From NCBI GenBank assembly GCA_019242475.1, contig JAFAVK010000069.1:31554-95553 (forward strand): a stretch of 64,000 nucleotides of DNA, given 5' to 3'. Source of the stretch: Acidobacteriota bacterium (GTDB lineage Bacteria > Acidobacteriota > Blastocatellia > Pyrinomonadales > Pyrinomonadaceae). The translations under genes were made by a program, and so were the position numbers. Each line of letters opens with the position of its first letter. Positions within the stretch are counted from its first letter, which is position 1. This document shows, one piece after another, positions 16,341-25,127 of this stretch. The notes beneath the pieces were generated by a model. It was not told the origin of the DNA, made no database searches, and was given only the letters and a program-made list of their open reading frames with translations.

Positions 16341-17351
16341 TCAGTAGACCTCGCCGGCCGCCGGCTCTCTGCGACGCAGGCGATTCTTCAACTGCTCGAA
16401 GCCGCTCGTGCTCTGCACGAAGTGCGGCAGGTCTAACTCGGCCGAGACGCGGCGGAGTGTGAAGGGGTCGGCGCGGCGCTCGTTGAGGCCGGGCCGGGTC
16501 GTCACGGCGCAGGCGTATCCGGCGCCGACGGTCTCGCGGCGGACGCGCTCGTCGAAGCTGCCGTTCGGGTAGCAGAAGAGTTCGACAGCGCGGCCGAGTT
16601 CCGCTTGGAGTCGCGCGCGCGACTCAAACAGTTCACGGCGCAGCTCGTCGTCGTCGGTCGTCGTCAGGATCGGGTGCGAGACTGTGTGCGAGCCGATCTC
16701 CAGACCGGCCGCGTCCATCTCGCGCGCCTGCGCCCAGGTGACGGGGCCGAACTCCGCGGGCGGGCGCCGGGGCAGCTCGACGCCGTGCGCGACGGCGATG
16801 CGTTCGATGGCCTCTTCGCGCGCGCGGGGCGCGAGCCGCTTCAACTCGGAGTTGAAGCGTCCCGCCGCGCCGATGCGCGAGTCGCGCCCGTCGAGCCTCA
16901 AGTCGAAAGGGCGCCCGCCGACCTCCGCCGACAGCCGCCCGGCCGACGTGGCGAGCGCGACGTGGCGCAGCTTGTCAGTCCACATCCACGCGCGCCCGTC
17001 GAGGAAGTCTGTGATGAGGAAGAGCGCGGCCGGCACGCCGTGACGTTTGAGCAGAGGGAAAGCGATCTCGTACGCGTCCGCGAAGCCGTCGTCAATCGTC
17101 ACGCACGCGGCGCGCTCGGGGAGCACTTCGCGGCCCGCGTAATGCGCGGCGACGCGCGAGAGCGGGACGAGCGTGTAGTGCTCTTTCAAATAGCGCAGGT
17201 GCGCGTCGAAGTCTTCGGCGGGCGTGGCGAGCGGGTCGCGGGCGCGGCTGAAGCGGTGGTAGGTGAGGATGAGCACGCGGCCGCGGTTCGCCGCCCGGAA
17301 GGGCGCGAAGGCGCCCGCGCGCGCCAGCAGTTTGAGCGCCGAATGCTTCAT
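16341..17351 (-). CDS. polysaccharide deacetylase, NodB domain
   Basis: 336 aa. Opening VLILTYHRFSRARDPL, motif 1 VTIDDGFADAYEIAFPLL, motif 2 IGSHTVSHPIL, motif 3 FCYPNGSFDER, so the catalytic Asp and metal His residues are retained. An insert of about 80 residues lies between motifs 1 and 2. No classical signal peptide. It overlaps the formyltransferase stop by 4 bp (ATGA), suggesting the two act in sequence: deacetylation of an N-acetyl sugar frees an amine that could then be formylated. Confidence 0.9.
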   Translation of the reverse strand: MKHSALKLLARAGAFAPFRAANRGRVLILTYHRFSRARDPLATPAEDFDAHLRYLKEHYTLVPLSRVAAHYAGREVLPERAACVTIDDGFADAYEIAFPLLKRHGVPAALFLITDFLDGRAWMWTDKLRHVALATSAGRLSAEVGGRPFDLRLDGRDSRIGAAGRFNSELKRLAPRAREEAIERIAVAHGVELPRRPPAEFGPVTWAQAREMDAAGLEIGSHTVSHPILTTTDDDELRRELFESRARLQAELGRAVELFCYPNGSFDERVRRETVGAGYACAVTTRPGLNERRADPFTLRRVSAELDLPHFVQSTSGFEQLKNRLRRREPAAGEVY

Positions 17352-18217
17352 CGCCCCTCCGCGTCGGCGGCCTGCCCTTTGGCGGCCCGCGAGGCTTCGC
17401 GGCGGCGCGCGCGCAGGCGGCGGCGCAGCTCGTCCTTCTCGCGCTTGGTCGGCAGGCGGTAGCGTTTGCCGAGGCTCGTGTCCTGCGGCCGCGCTTCATA
17501 ACTGTCTTCGGCGATCATCCCGACCGCGCGCGCGACCAGCTCGGCCGAGCGCGCGCGCAGGCGTGACGTGTACTCTTCGATGAAAGCCTCGAAGTCGTCG
17601 CCGTGCGCGTCGTCGTAGGCGAGCGGCACGGTCTCCTGCAAAAGAATCTCGCCGGTGTCCACCTTGGCCGCGACGAAGTGGACGGTGAGGCCGACCTCGC
17701 GCTCGCCGTTGTACAGCTCCCAGAAGACGGGCGGCCCGCCGCGGTAGAGGGGCGCGAGCCCCTGGTGAAGATTGATCGACCCGAGGCGCGGGAGGCCGAA
17801 GACCGACTCGCGGATGATGTTCGTCCCGTAGACGACGCCGAGGTCTGCGCGGGTCGCGCGCATCAGTTCGACCGCCTCCGCGGTGTGGTAGTTGTTGACG
17901 AAGTGGAAGGGGACGCCGGCTGATTCGGCCGACTCGCGCAGCGCGTCGCGCGCGGCCGCGATGACGGCGGCGTCCGCGCCCGCGCGCCGTCCCGACAACT
18001 GCCCGGCCAGCTTCCAAAGTGTTGCCGCCCAGCCGTCGTAGCGGACGGAGCGGCGCAGCTTCTCGCGCCGGCCGCGGCGCGGCGTGATCTCGGTCTCGAC
18101 GAAGACGCCCGCCACCTCGACGCCTTCGAGCGCCAGCAGGCGTTCGAGCACGAGTTCGGCCCCGCCGTGCGTCAGCAGGATCACGCGGAACTTCTGGTCA
18201 CTTCCCTTCTCAGTCAT
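17348..18217 (-). CDS. formyltransferase-domain protein (sugar N-formyltransferase candidate)
   Basis: 289 aa. The GART/FMT fold is shown by LGVVYGTNIIRESVFG, GSINLHQGLAPLYRGGPP and AAKVDTGEILL. The catalytic triad is complete: Asn149, His151 and Asp187. Length fits sugar formyltransferases better than methionyl-tRNA formyltransferase, which has a longer C-terminal domain; the C-terminus here is instead a basic tail (about residues 255-289). It would transfer a formyl group from 10-formyltetrahydrofolate to a 4- or 3-amino sugar. Neighbours are a glycosyltransferase upstream and a deacetylase downstream. Confidence 0.85.
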   Translation of the reverse strand: MTEKGSDQKFRVILLTHGGAELVLERLLALEGVEVAGVFVETEITPRRGRREKLRRSVRYDGWAATLWKLAGQLSGRRAGADAAVIAAARDALRESAESAGVPFHFVNNYHTAEAVELMRATRADLGVVYGTNIIRESVFGLPRLGSINLHQGLAPLYRGGPPVFWELYNGEREVGLTVHFVAAKVDTGEILLQETVPLAYDDAHGDDFEAFIEEYTSRLRARSAELVARAVGMIAEDSYEARPQDTSLGKRYRLPTKREKDELRRRLRARRREASRAAKGQAADAEGR

Positions 18218-18227
18218 AAAAAGCAGC

Positions 18228-18298
18228 GAGTCAGGAGTCAGAATGTAAAGACGAATCTTGAAAGCTCTTCTTCTGACTTCTGACTCCTGACTCCTGAC
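18228..18298. repeat. inverted heptamer repeat (GTCAGRA family), copy 1
   Basis: Left arm GTCAGGAGTCAGAA (18230-18243) pairs with the right arm at 18271-18298, which holds four 7-bp units (GTCAGGA, GTCAGGA, GTCAGAA, GTCAGAA on the minus strand). A 27-bp spacer starting TGTAAAGACG separates them. The spacer start is shared with the copy at 41308-41400. The repeat supplies the last codons and stop of the glycosyltransferase at 18231. Confidence 0.85.
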
Positions 18299-19427
18299 CT
18301 CTTCTTAGAAGTCGTTCGTAGAGCGCTTCGACGCGCGCGAGCTGCGCGGCGCAGGAGAACTGTTCGACCACTCGCCCGCGGCCGTGCTCGCCCATCTCTC
18401 TCGCGCGCGCGGGGTCGCGCAGAAGCTCGCCGATGCGCGCGGCCATCTGTTCGTCGTCGCCCGCGGGGACGAGGTGGCCGGTCTCGCCCTCGACGATTGC
18501 CTCGCGCGCGCCGCCCACGTCGGTTGCGACGACGGGCCGGCCGGCCGCCATGTATTCGAGAATCGAGTTCGAGAAGCCCTCGGCCGTGGAACTCAGCACG
18601 CACACGTCCGAGACGGCGAGCAGCTCGCCGACCCGCTCGCAACGCCCCGTGAAGAAGACCGCGTCGGCGATGCCAAGCTCGGACGACAGGGCGCGCAAGT
18701 CGGTCTCAAGCTCGCCCTCGCCCGCGAGGACGAAGGCCGCTTCGGGCACACGCTCGCGCACGCGGCGGGCGGCGCGCAGAAAGGTCGGGTGGTCTTTGAC
18801 GGCGTGGCGGAGGTTGGCGACGAGCGTGACGAGGCGGCGGCCGCGCGGAAGGCCAAAGGAGTCGAGCGCCGCCTCGCGCGAGAAGCCTGCGGGCGGGCGG
18901 AGCCTCTCGTGGTCGAGCCCGTTGTAGACGACCGACACCTTGCGCGCGGGCACGCCGTCTTTAACTAACTGTTGTCTGACGGCCTCGGCGTTGGCGACGA
19001 CCGCGTGCGCGGAGCGGAACGCGAACAGCTCGACGCGCCTCTGCGCGGGCGTGCGCATCCCTCCGGTCTCGCGCTTCGAGGCGACGCGCGCGGGCACGCG
19101 CGCCAGCGCCGCCCCAAACATCCCGAAGACGTTCGAGTAGAAGTCGCTCGTCTGCACGAGGGCGACGCCCTCGGCGCGCAGGAAGGCCGCGAAGCGGCGG
19201 AGCTGTGCGACGAAACGCCGGTCGTAGAAGGAGGTGAGCGGGTACGCGTGTATCTCGCCCAGGTTCAGCCGCTCGACCTCTTCGCGCAGCACGCCCTCGG
19301 GGCTGAGGCAGGCGACGCGGACGCGGTAGCGCCCGGACTCCGCGAGCAGGCGCGCGAGTTGCACGGCCTGGCGCTCCGAGCCGCCCTGGTTAAAGCTGCC
19401 GACGAGTTGGAGGACTTGGGGCTTCAA
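18231..19427 (-). CDS. glycosyltransferase family 4
   Basis: 398 aa from a TTG at 19427 that follows a purine-rich AAAGAAGAAAG stretch and lies 14 nt after the upstream stop. N-terminus VLQLVGSFNQGGSERQAVQ is the GT4 acceptor-side loop. The donor domain has VVYNGLDHERLRPP, VLAGEGELETDLR and STAEGFSNSILEYMAAGRP, with the E-x7-E motif. A UDP- or GDP-sugar is transferred to the growing repeat unit. The last ~18 residues (after ERLLRR: GQESGVRSQKK and on) are encoded by a heptamer repeat element and are probably not part of the ancestral protein. Confidence 0.9.
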   Translation of the reverse strand: MKPQVLQLVGSFNQGGSERQAVQLARLLAESGRYRVRVACLSPEGVLREEVERLNLGEIHAYPLTSFYDRRFVAQLRRFAAFLRAEGVALVQTSDFYSNVFGMFGAALARVPARVASKRETGGMRTPAQRRVELFAFRSAHAVVANAEAVRQQLVKDGVPARKVSVVYNGLDHERLRPPAGFSREAALDSFGLPRGRRLVTLVANLRHAVKDHPTFLRAARRVRERVPEAAFVLAGEGELETDLRALSSELGIADAVFFTGRCERVGELLAVSDVCVLSSTAEGFSNSILEYMAAGRPVVATDVGGAREAIVEGETGHLVPAGDDEQMAARIGELLRDPARAREMGEHGRGRVVEQFSCAAQLARVEALYERLLRRGQESGVRSQKKSFQDSSLHSDS

Positions 19428-19441
19428 CTTTCTTCTTTGCC

Positions 19442-20884
19442 TTACGAGGCGAGCGCCGCGACGTGCGGCGGTGTGCCCGCCGCCGGCTCCGCCTCGAACG
19501 CCTCGGCCAACACGCGTCCCTTCATGCCCTCGGCCGGCGGCAGGCCGAGCAGCGCGAGCAGGGTCGGCGCGAGGTCGAGGTTGTCGCAGTCCGCGAGGCG
19601 CCCGCCGCGGCGGACGCCCGCGCCGTAAATCATGAGCACCCCGCGCGGGTCGTGGCAGCCCGACTTCACCTGCCCCGTCTGGTAGACGAGGTCTTCGTAC
19701 AGGAACGACTCGCCCGAGTGCGGGAAGAAGCAGCGCGCCCCCTCCTCGACCCCCTCTTCGAGGTGGAGGTTGACCGTCACGCCGCGCCCGACGGTCGTCG
19801 TATGGAACATCGGGCGCGCGGGCGTCTCGACGTAGGCGGCCCCGAGCCGTTCGAGGACGAGGGCGAACGTCTCGTCCGTGTCCGGGTAGACGTTGAACTG
19901 GTCGGACATGGTCGAGAGCGCCTCGGCCCGCCCCTCGACGCCGAGCACCTTCAGGAGCCGTTCGAGCGAGCGCACCTGCCCGATGCTCTTGCGCTCGCGC
20001 TCGGTGAAGGGCTTCTGCCCCATGCTGGAGGCGACGACGAGCACGGTCTCTTCGTCGAGCAGCGCCGTCATGCGCCGCAAAAGCTCGTCGGCCGTCCGGT
20101 AGCCGTGCTCGATGGCGCCGCCGTGCGCGCGCCGCTCCTCCTCGGTAGTCTTGGCGGCGAACAGCTCGGGCCGCATCGCCTTCCAGTAGGTGTGCATGTA
20201 GTGCGCGACGTGGTTGGTGTGGAAGGAGGCGAAGTCGGGCCGGTGTCGGCGGTAGAGGCGGCTGAAGAAGTCGAAGTTGACGAAGGGCTGAAGCGCGACG
20301 CGACGCCAGCGCGAAGACGAGTCGAAGCGCTCGCGCGCGAGCTGCGCGGCGACGCGCGCGGCCGTCCCCGCGGAGAGCCCGAGGCCGAGGAGCTTCGCGC
20401 CGAGCCGCGCCTTGAACTTGAGCCCGTCCTGGTCTGAAGGCAGTCGCACGGAGCGCGTGTAGGTCAGGTTCAATTCCTGGATGGGGCGCAGCTCCGGCGG
20501 GTGCGTCGCCGTGTCGGGCGCGAAGGTGTCCGGCACGTAGAAGCCTTCGACCGCTTGCGGCGGCCAAGAGCAGAGGCTCCCGTAGACGCCGACCTTGAGG
20601 CCGCGCTCGTGGCACAGCTCCCAGAGGCGCGGCGCCTGGATGCTCTCGGGCGGCTGCTGGAGGAAGAAGACGTTGTGCTCGGCCTGCGTCCGTCCCGTGT
20701 AGACGGTCGTCCAGGTAATCCACGGGTCGAGCTGTGGCGGCAGGTCAACGCTCAAGGGCTCGCCCCACGCGCCTTCGCGTTTGAGGCGCGCGAACGTCGG
20801 AAGCCGTCCCTCCTCGATCCAAGGGTCTATCAAGTCCCAGGTGATTTCGTTAATCTCGGCGAGCAGAACCTTCCTGCGTTTCAT
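19442..20884 (-). CDS. alkaline-phosphatase-superfamily (type I phosphodiesterase) protein with altered metal site
   Basis: 480 aa. The nucleotide pyrophosphatase/phosphodiesterase fold is recognisable from WDLIDPWIEEGRLPTFARL, ITWTTVYTGRTQAEHN and CHDPRGVLMIYGAGV, then LDLAPTLLALLGLP near the end. The usual first metal ligand (DG after the first strand) is replaced by NE (LLAEINEITWD), and the usual SDHG motif is replaced by SSMGQKPF, so at least three metal ligands of active family members are missing. The Thr nucleophile position (WTT) remains. Either a binding protein or an enzyme with a changed mechanism. Ten nt separate it from the asparagine-synthase-like gene upstream. Confidence 0.82.
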   Translation of the reverse strand: MKRRKVLLAEINEITWDLIDPWIEEGRLPTFARLKREGAWGEPLSVDLPPQLDPWITWTTVYTGRTQAEHNVFFLQQPPESIQAPRLWELCHERGLKVGVYGSLCSWPPQAVEGFYVPDTFAPDTATHPPELRPIQELNLTYTRSVRLPSDQDGLKFKARLGAKLLGLGLSAGTAARVAAQLARERFDSSSRWRRVALQPFVNFDFFSRLYRRHRPDFASFHTNHVAHYMHTYWKAMRPELFAAKTTEEERRAHGGAIEHGYRTADELLRRMTALLDEETVLVVASSMGQKPFTERERKSIGQVRSLERLLKVLGVEGRAEALSTMSDQFNVYPDTDETFALVLERLGAAYVETPARPMFHTTTVGRGVTVNLHLEEGVEEGARCFFPHSGESFLYEDLVYQTGQVKSGCHDPRGVLMIYGAGVRRGGRLADCDNLDLAPTLLALLGLPPAEGMKGRVLAEAFEAEPAAGTPPHVAALAS

Positions 20885-20894
20885 CTCTCACTCC

Positions 20895-22835
20895 TCAGGC
20901 CGACACGGGGACGGGCCGCGTCGTCTCAAAAGCTGCTCCCTGCCGCGCGGGCGCGTCGTCGGCAAAAGCCCTCTGCCAAAGCTCCAAGACGAAGAGCGCC
21001 CAGAGCGCGTTCGAGTGGTTGCGCCGTCCGCGCTCGTGCTCGTCGAGCAGTACGTCCACGTAGGCCGGCTCGAAGACGCCGCGCGAGCGCGTGCGCGCGT
21101 CGGCGAAGGTGTCGCGGATGCGCTCGCGCAGCTCGCGGTTGATCCACTCGCCGATGGGCACGCCGAAGCCCTGCTTCGGGCGGTCGAGTATCTCGTCTGG
21201 GACGAGCCCGCGCACGGCCCGCTTGAAGATGTATTTGGACTGGTCGCCGCGCATCTTCAAAGAGGCGGGCATGCGCGAGACGAACTCGACCAGCTCGCGT
21301 TCGAGCAGCGGCACGCGCGCTTCGAGCGAGGCGGCCATGCTCATGCGGTCAACCTTCGTCAGGATGTCGCCCGGCAGGTAGGTCTTCGCGTCGAGGTAGA
21401 GCAGAGGGCTGACGCCGTCGCCCGCTGTGGCGCGCGCGCCGTGCGCGCGGAAGATTTCGGCCGCCGCGTCGCGCCCCGCGAGCGCGCGCCGGAAGTCGGC
21501 CGTGTAGAGCGCGCGCTTGCCGAGCGCGTTGAAGGTCGAGACGTTGTCGAGGTAGCGTTCGGCCGGGTCGAGCGCGACGTTGTGGATGAAGTTGCGGCCA
21601 CGCGCGCCGTGCGGGAGTTGTGCGGCCAAAGGCGCCATCAAACCCCGGCGCACGACGCGCGGCAGGCGCGCGAACCCCTGGCGGTCGCGCTCGACCGCGT
21701 AGCGCGTGTAGCCCGCGAACAGCTCGTCGCCGCCGTCGCCCGAGAGGACGACCTTGACGTGCTCGCGGGCGAGCTTTGAGACGAGGTAGGTCGGCACGGA
21801 CGACTGGTCGGCGAAAGGCTCGTCGAAGTGCCGGACGAGTTCATCGACAAGTTGGCAAACGTCGGGCGTGACTATCAGCTCGCGGTGGTCGGTCTCGAAG
21901 TGGCGCGCGGCGAGGCGCGCGTACTTCAGCTCGTCGAAGCTGTCCTCGCGGAAGCCGATGGAGAAGGTCTTGACGGGCGCGTTCGTGGCGCGGCTCATCA
22001 GGCCGACGATGGTGCTCGAATCGACCCCGCCCGAGAGGAACGCGCCGAGCGGCACGTCGGCGACGAGCATCATCCGCACCGACTCTTCCAAGCGCGCGCG
22101 CAGCTCCTCGACGTACTCCTCCTCGCGCCGCGGAGGCTCGTCCGTCTCGGTGGGGAAGTCCCAGTAAGATTCTTCGGTGACGCTTCCCTTCTCTAAGACG
22201 AGGCGGTGGCCGGCTTCGAGCTTGCGGACGCCTTGGAAGACGCTCAGGGGCTCCGGCACGTAGCCGAGCGTGAGGTAGGCGTCGAGCGCCAGGGGGTCTG
22301 TCTCGCGTTCGACCTCCGGGTGTTCGAGCAGGCACTTCAGCTCCGAGCCGAAGACGAAGGTGCCGCCGGGCGTCGTGGTGTAGTAGAGCGGCTTCTCGCC
22401 CGCGCGGTCGCGCGCGACGAAGAGACGTTCCGTGCGCGCGTCCCAGACGGCGAAGGCGAACATGCCGCGCAGGCGCTCGACGCACGCGTCGCCGAACTCC
22501 TCGTAGGCGTGGACGATTGTTTCGGTGTCGGAGCGCGTGCGGAACTTGTGGCCGCGCGCTTCGAGGTCGCGTTGCAGCTCTTTGAAATTATAAATCTCGC
22601 CGTTGAAGACGACGCGGACGCGCGGGTCGCAGCCCGACATCGGCTGGTGTCCGCCCGCGAGGTCGATGATCGAGAGGCGCCGCATCCCGACCGCGGCGCG
22701 GCCCAGGACTTCGCCGCCCTGCTCGTCCGGCCCGCGGTGCTCGATGCTCCGGCACATGCGGTCGAGGAGCGCCGCGCGCTCTTCGACAGAACGCGCGCCC
22801 CCGACACTCTCGACGAATCCGGCGATGCCGCACAT
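20895..22835 (-). CDS. asparagine synthase (glutamine-hydrolysing)-like amidotransferase, copy 2
   Basis: 646 aa. N-terminus MCGIAGFVES gives the Cys2 nucleophile; IEHRGPDEQGGEV, FNGEIYNFKEL and MFAFAVWD complete the glutaminase site. The synthetase domain has AFLSGGVDSSTIVGLM and VLSGDGGDELFAGYTRY. Full-length compared with the family. Six nt after the methyltransferase-like gene and 10 nt before the phosphodiesterase-family gene. An amide-forming modification of the polysaccharide is more likely than asparagine supply, since three copies share one locus. Confidence 0.93.
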   Translation of the reverse strand: MCGIAGFVESVGGARSVEERAALLDRMCRSIEHRGPDEQGGEVLGRAAVGMRRLSIIDLAGGHQPMSGCDPRVRVVFNGEIYNFKELQRDLEARGHKFRTRSDTETIVHAYEEFGDACVERLRGMFAFAVWDARTERLFVARDRAGEKPLYYTTTPGGTFVFGSELKCLLEHPEVERETDPLALDAYLTLGYVPEPLSVFQGVRKLEAGHRLVLEKGSVTEESYWDFPTETDEPPRREEEYVEELRARLEESVRMMLVADVPLGAFLSGGVDSSTIVGLMSRATNAPVKTFSIGFREDSFDELKYARLAARHFETDHRELIVTPDVCQLVDELVRHFDEPFADQSSVPTYLVSKLAREHVKVVLSGDGGDELFAGYTRYAVERDRQGFARLPRVVRRGLMAPLAAQLPHGARGRNFIHNVALDPAERYLDNVSTFNALGKRALYTADFRRALAGRDAAAEIFRAHGARATAGDGVSPLLYLDAKTYLPGDILTKVDRMSMAASLEARVPLLERELVEFVSRMPASLKMRGDQSKYIFKRAVRGLVPDEILDRPKQGFGVPIGEWINRELRERIRDTFADARTRSRGVFEPAYVDVLLDEHERGRRNHSNALWALFVLELWQRAFADDAPARQGAAFETTRPVPVSA

Positions 22836-22841
22836 GACTCT

Positions 22842-23567
22842 TTACTTCTTCCCCCCGCAGGCGGCGACGGCGTACGCGCCCTCGCCCGTCTCGCGCATCT
22901 CGAACGTCACACCGTACTCGTCCGACCAACGCTGCAAAGCCTCCTGCTCCTCGGGCCGGTTCGCGTCGTCGAGCAGGACGAGCGCGCCCTCAGGCAGCCG
23001 CCCGTGCATGACCGGCAGCAGCCCGTAGCGCCCGCCGGGCGTCGTCCACGGCGGCCCGTCGCAGACGACGAGCTGGAACGCGTCGGGCATCTCGGCGAGC
23101 GGCGGGTCGTACCAGGAGAACTCGCCGTAACTCTTCAGCGGCGCGAGCGCGAGACGGGCGCGCGGGACGTTGTGCTCCGCGAGCGCGGCGCCGACGCGCG
23201 CGTGCCACTCCGGGTGGTGTTCGAGCGACCACGTCTCGAAGCCGCGGCGGCCGGCCAGCAGCCCGACGAGCAGCGTCGTCAGACCGCTCCCGCATTCGAG
23301 CACGTGACCTTCGACCCGCCCGGCGCGGCGCGCGACCTCTTCGAGGTAGTCGAGGTCTGCGGCGAAGCCGTCGTTGCTCCAACCCGTCAGGAGTTCCGCG
23401 AGCAGCTCGCGCGAAGGCGCTTCGCCCTCGGGCAGCGCCGCAACCTTGCGCACGGCGCGCCGCAGGGTCTGTTCGAGCAGCGCCTGCCGGGCCGCCCGCT
23501 TGACGCCCGCGGGCATCAGCCTCTTCACCGGCCCGAAACCTTCGAGCACTCTGTTGATGACGCTCAT
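22842..23567 (-). CDS. class I SAM-dependent methyltransferase-like protein
   Basis: About 241 aa from the ATG at 23567, which has GAGGG 8 nt upstream; a TTG at 23582 overlapping the flippase stop (TTGA) is the alternative. The motif I region is HVLECGSGLTTLLVGLL, motif II TWSLEHHPEWHARVG, and the acidic strand QLVVCDGPPWTTPGG then EGALVLLDDANRPEE, all consistent with a Rossmann-like methyltransferase. The substrate is not evident. It could methylate a sugar of the repeat unit. Confidence 0.8.
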   Translation of the reverse strand: MSVINRVLEGFGPVKRLMPAGVKRAARQALLEQTLRRAVRKVAALPEGEAPSRELLAELLTGWSNDGFAADLDYLEEVARRAGRVEGHVLECGSGLTTLLVGLLAGRRGFETWSLEHHPEWHARVGAALAEHNVPRARLALAPLKSYGEFSWYDPPLAEMPDAFQLVVCDGPPWTTPGGRYGLLPVMHGRLPEGALVLLDDANRPEEQEALQRWSDEYGVTFEMRETGEGAYAVAACGGKK

Positions 23568-23578
23568 CGGCTCAACCC

Positions 23579-25111
23579 TCAACCGCGCGCGGGCTCTGAG
23601 CGCCCGGGTTTAAGAATCAGAAGCACCTGCCCCGCGTCGCGCAACGCGCGCCGCCCCGCGGGGATTGCAAACAGCACCGGCAGCGCCACCAGGCCCGCGA
23701 CCGCCGCGGCCGCGACCAACTGCGGCAAGGCGCTCTCGAAGGGCGCCCACTGCCGGAGCCCGTAGACCGCCGCGAGCACGCCGGCCGACGCCGCCGCGGC
23801 CGGCGCGACGGTGCGGTAGAAGTCGAGCATGTGCACCGGCCCCTCGCGCCCGACCCACCAGTAGAGCAGGGGCTCGAAGAGGAGGACGCGCGCCAGCGAG
23901 TAGGAGAGGGCGACGCCCTCCGGCCCCCACGGCAGCCCCGCGACGATGGCCGCCACCGAGATGCTCCCCCCGATTAAACCCCACTGCGCGAGGTGGCGCG
24001 CGCGCCCCTGCGAGATGAGGAGCCAGCCCGTCGTGTTGGCGATGGGCTGGAAGAGGCCGGAGATGCCGAGCAACATGAAGATGCGCGCCGTCTCGCCCCA
24101 CTGCGGGCCGAGCACGACGCGCACGATCCAGTCCGACGCGGCGATCATAAACGCCATCAAAGGCATCGTCGCCATCGCCACCTTTTCGAGCAGACGCAGG
24201 TACGCGCGGCGGTAGCGCTCGGGGTCGTCGCCGAGGCGGCTGAGCGCGGGGACGGCGACCGCCGTCACCGGTTCGTTGACCTGGTCGAGCGGGAGCAGCA
24301 GCAGTTGATAAGCCTTCGCGTAGAAGCCGAGCTGGACGGCGCCCCAGACGCGGCCGATGAGGAGGTTGTCGAGGTTGCGCGCGAAGTAGTTGACGATAGT
24401 AAAGCCCGTCAGGTCGCGCCCGAAGGCGAGGAGCGCGCGTACCTCCGAAAGCCGACCGGGCCGACCGGGCCGCCAGCCGCAGACGCCCCACAGGCAGACG
24501 GCGTAAGCCGCGCCGAGCGCCAACTGACCGCAGACGAGCGCCCAGTAGCCGAACCCCAGCCACGCGAGGCCGATGGTCACCGCGGCGTTGACGAACAGCG
24601 CGACGAGGTTCGCGCCGGCCAGCGCGGCGAAGCGCATGCGGCGGCGCAGCAGAGCCTCGTGCTGGACGGCGAGGCCGCCGAAGAGGAAGCCGATCGAGTA
24701 GGCGGCGGTGATGGCCGTCAGGCGCGGCTCGCCGAAGAACCGTGCCACGAGCGGCGCGACGGCCGTCGTCAAAAGCGCCACGCACACGCTGAAGCCGAGG
24801 TTGAGCCAGAAGAGCGTGCTCACCTCGCGCTGGCTCAACTCCTCGCGCTGGATGGTGGCCGAGGCGAGCCCGAGGTCTTTGAAGAGCGCGACGAAGCCCA
24901 TCACGATGCCGACCATCCCGACCAGCCCGTAGTCGTGCGGCGTGAGCAGGCGGCCGAGGATGGCCGTCATCACGATCATGACGCCGAAGCGCAGCCCCTG
25001 CGAGACCATCGTCACCGCGCCGCCGCGCGCCGTGCGCGCGCCGAGTTCCGCGCGCACGTCGTCGGTGCGCAGGTGCTCGGCCGCCTTCGATGTGTTGGTC
25101 TCTTCCGTCAA
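23579..25111 (-). CDS. Wzx-like oligosaccharide flippase (PST/MOP family)
   Basis: 510 aa from a TTG at 25111. About 12-14 hydrophobic segments run through the protein, with typical MATE/MOP features: GAVTMVSQGLRFGVMIVMTA, LTPHDYGLVGMVGIVMGFVAL, FKDLGLASATIQREE and TGFTIVNYFARNLDNLLIG. It translocates undecaprenyl-linked repeat units across the inner membrane. Located 16 nt after a membrane GT2 and overlapping the methyltransferase-like gene. With the Wzy-like protein at 26306-27793 it supports a Wzx/Wzy-dependent pathway. Confidence 0.92.
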   Translation of the reverse strand: MTEETNTSKAAEHLRTDDVRAELGARTARGGAVTMVSQGLRFGVMIVMTAILGRLLTPHDYGLVGMVGIVMGFVALFKDLGLASATIQREELSQREVSTLFWLNLGFSVCVALLTTAVAPLVARFFGEPRLTAITAAYSIGFLFGGLAVQHEALLRRRMRFAALAGANLVALFVNAAVTIGLAWLGFGYWALVCGQLALGAAYAVCLWGVCGWRPGRPGRLSEVRALLAFGRDLTGFTIVNYFARNLDNLLIGRVWGAVQLGFYAKAYQLLLLPLDQVNEPVTAVAVPALSRLGDDPERYRRAYLRLLEKVAMATMPLMAFMIAASDWIVRVVLGPQWGETARIFMLLGISGLFQPIANTTGWLLISQGRARHLAQWGLIGGSISVAAIVAGLPWGPEGVALSYSLARVLLFEPLLYWWVGREGPVHMLDFYRTVAPAAAASAGVLAAVYGLRQWAPFESALPQLVAAAAVAGLVALPVLFAIPAGRRALRDAGQVLLILKPGRSEPARG

Positions 25112-25127
25112 GAGTCTTTCGGTCGAA

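Noticed and set aside
17348..18217. Methionyl-tRNA formyltransferase (fmt)
   Set aside because: Too short, lacks the C-terminal tRNA-binding domain, and lies in an EPS operon without def.
18231..20723. 830-codon frame read as one protein
   Set aside because: The upstream half is antisense-free but out-of-frame over the phosphodiesterase-family gene; the glycosyltransferase starts at TTG 19427.
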